Below are positions 6,119-6,912 of a stretch of 6,912 nucleotides of DNA, in pieces. Numbering within the stretch: position 1 is the first letter of the stretch; every line of letters begins with the position of its first letter. The notes below the pieces were generated by a model. The model saw only the letters and a program-made list of their open reading frames with translations. It had not been told where the DNA came from and ran no database searches. The stretch is from Planctomycetota bacterium (GTDB lineage Bacteria; Planctomycetota; UBA1135; GCA-002686595), in contig JABFRZ010000081.1 in NCBI GenBank assembly GCA_013140785.1, positions 1 through 6,912 of the forward strand. The letters run 5' to 3'. The position numbers were made by a program, and so were the translations under genes.

Positions 6119-6211
6119 GGAAAGCGGAGCCCGCGACGCCCGGACTGCGCAGAGACTTCGAAGTCCAGGGTCTACACTCGGCGGCGAGTCTAGCGGTGCC
6201 CTACCCCGGCA
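6119..6211 (-). promoter_or_regulatory. Leader and presumed promoter region of the nuo operon
   Basis: This is the only non-coding stretch upstream of nuoA, and it follows a possible terminator of the preceding gene, so the operon promoter is expected here. The best sigma70-like guess is TTTCAT (6216-6211) and TAGACT (6192-6187), spaced 18 nt, on the minus strand; the match is poor (2/6 and 4/6), and another sigma factor or readthrough from the vWA gene is just as possible. The leader holds a 12-bp perfect palindrome at 6154-6165 and an 8-bp one (ctgcgcag) at 6145-6152. Confidence 0.3.
6154..6165. promoter_or_regulatory. Perfect 12-bp palindrome gacttcgaagtc in the nuoA leader
   Basis: The sequence gacttcgaagtc is identical to its reverse complement. 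It lies 36-47 nt upstream of the nuoA ATG. It could be a dimeric repressor site, or could form a small RNA hairpin with a TTCGAA centre. A nearby ggact (6142-6146) offers an alternative pairing with agtcc (6162-6166). I do not recognise it as a named operator. Confidence 0.35.
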
Positions 6212-6248
6212 TGAAAGCGCGAGCTGGCCCTTCCGAGGTCGCGCTTCA
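6212..6248 (-). terminator. Hairpin at the vWA stop codon, weak terminator candidate
   Basis: On the minus strand TGAAGCGCGACCT (6248-6236) can pair with AGCTCGCGCTTTCA (6225-6212) around a 10-nt loop, with one mismatch and one bulged base. The core 10-bp arms match at 9 positions. The TGA stop codon of the vWA gene is the first three bases of the stem. The run following the core stem is only TTTCAT, so this is a poor intrinsic terminator; it may serve as a 3'-end stabiliser or only partly separate the vWA gene from nuoA. Confidence 0.45.
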
Positions 6249-6912
6249 GCCGCCGACCCGCACGAGTTCGCCGCCGGTGCCTTCGGCCAGGGCCTCGAGC
6301 GTGCCGTTGCCCTGGTTGCCGATCTGGACGCAGTGGAACACGAGCTGGGCGCGCTCGTTCTCCCGCTCCAACCAGCGCGCGACCCAGCCGGGGCCCTCGC
6401 TCGTGGCGCCGTCGCACAGGACGATCACGGTGTCGGCTTCAGAGCGCTCCAGCTCCAGCCGGCCGCGCTCGTCCAGTCCAAGCCCGGCGCGCAGGCCCTC
6501 GAACAGACGCGTTTCGCCATCCGGTTCGTTCTTCTCGAGCCAGCTTCGAGCGAGCTCCAGGTTGGCTTCGCTGGCGGGTACGAGGTGGTTGCGCCACACC
6601 TCGCCGGAGCGGCTGAAGAGGGCCACGCCGAAGCGCGTGTCCGGGCCCGCCTGGCGCAGGAAGCGCGTGAGCTGCTCGATCGCCTCGTCGTGGCGCGAGC
6701 GTCCGCTCGTGTCGAAGGCCGTGCGCATGCTGCCCGAGCCATCCACCACGAAGAGCACCCGATCCGTGACCGCGTGCAGGCCGAAGAAGGCGGCGCTCGT
6801 GCTCTCGATCCCGGCCGCGGTCAGGTCGGCGGGCAGCGCGATGCGCCCCGCGCGCGCGCCCTCCCACCATTCGCTCCAGCGCGCCGGTTCGGCCCCGATC
6901 GAGCGCCCGGAC
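6246..6912 (-). CDS. von Willebrand factor A domain protein (partial, N-terminus beyond right edge)
   Basis: The C-terminal 221 residues of a larger protein of unknown function. The visible start of the fragment has a Trp-rich piece (WSEWWEG, residues 12-18), then STSAAFFGLHAVTDRVLF leading into a complete vWA domain. The metal-ion-dependent adhesion site is intact: DGSGSM (57-62), the Thr of GETRLFEGL (T134) and the Asp of VLCDGATSEG (D167), so it should bind a divalent metal and a protein ligand. The domain ends with CVQIGNQGNG and LAEGTGGEL, a common ending of bacterial vWA domains, and the protein stops right after it. The FFGL-x6-RVLFVVD-x-SGSM arrangement after a Trp-rich linker is, from memory, common in planctomycete and myxobacterial proteins whose upstream part may be HEAT-like repeats or a secreted region. 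The frame is open across the window edge; a GTG at 6758 is in frame but would remove the first strand of the domain's lead-in, so it is not taken as the start. Confidence 0.87.
   Translation of the reverse strand, partial: SGRSIGAEPARWSEWWEGARAGRIALPADLTAAGIESTSAAFFGLHAVTDRVLFVVDGSGSMRTAFDTSGRSRHDEAIEQLTRFLRQAGPDTRFGVALFSRSGEVWRNHLVPASEANLELARSWLEKNEPDGETRLFEGLRAGLGLDERGRLELERSEADTVIVLCDGATSEGPGWVARWLERENERAQLVFHCVQIGNQGNGTLEALAEGTGGELVRVGG

Noticed and set aside
6439..6870. Alternative minus-strand frames over the vWA gene
   Set aside because: They lack the vWA motifs and are Arg-rich shadows; the frame ending at 6246 has the complete metal site.

Overview
The window carries the first seven genes of a complex I operon (nuoA-B-C-D-E-F-G, all on the minus strand, in the canonical order), preceded by the 3' part of a von Willebrand factor A (vWA) domain gene on the same strand. 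The DNA is very GC-rich, with GC-rich third codon positions throughout, so many antisense and out-of-frame ORFs are open; I treat these as shadows. Separate nuoC and nuoD genes (not a fused nuoCD), a full NuoEFG electron-input module and GC-rich DNA indicate an aerobic or facultatively respiring bacterium. The vWA protein resembles large surface or hypothetical proteins I associate with Planctomycetota and Myxococcota, but this is only a lean: nothing here fixes the taxon.

Layout, reading down the minus strand. From 6912 to 6246 is the C-terminal 221 residues of the vWA protein; its start lies beyond the right edge. From 6245 to 6119 is a 127-base gap with a hairpin that takes in the vWA stop codon, then a leader with a perfect 12-bp palindrome. 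Then nuoA (6118-5744), nuoB (5756-5145), nuoC (5137-4616), nuoD (4619-3327), a 110-base gap with a GC-rich inverted repeat, nuoE (3216-2728), nuoF (2731-1328) and nuoG (1331 to the left edge, incomplete). The genes are packed for translational coupling: A/B overlap by 13 nt, B/C are 7 nt apart, and C/D, E/F and F/G share 4-nt GTGA or ATGA stop/start overlaps. The only loose joint is D/E, which is also the boundary between the quinone-reducing and NADH-oxidising modules.

Together NuoE, NuoF and NuoG form the NADH dehydrogenase arm: FMN and cluster N3 in F, N1a in E, and N1b, N4, N5 plus an N7-type site in G. NuoB (N2), NuoC and NuoD form the connecting, quinone-reducing part. NuoA is the first membrane subunit. 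All expected iron-sulfur ligands and the NuoD quinone-site His and Tyr are present, so the enzyme looks functional. The remaining genes (nuoH onward) probably lie beyond the left edge.

I see no mobile element, CRISPR array, tRNA or rRNA, and no clear new biological system. The most interesting points are small: the repeat element at the D/E module boundary, an in-frame 18-bp tandem repeat that extends the N-terminus of NuoF, a NuoG that keeps N7 ligands but seems to have a compact C-terminal domain, and the hairpin and palindrome between the vWA gene and nuoA.
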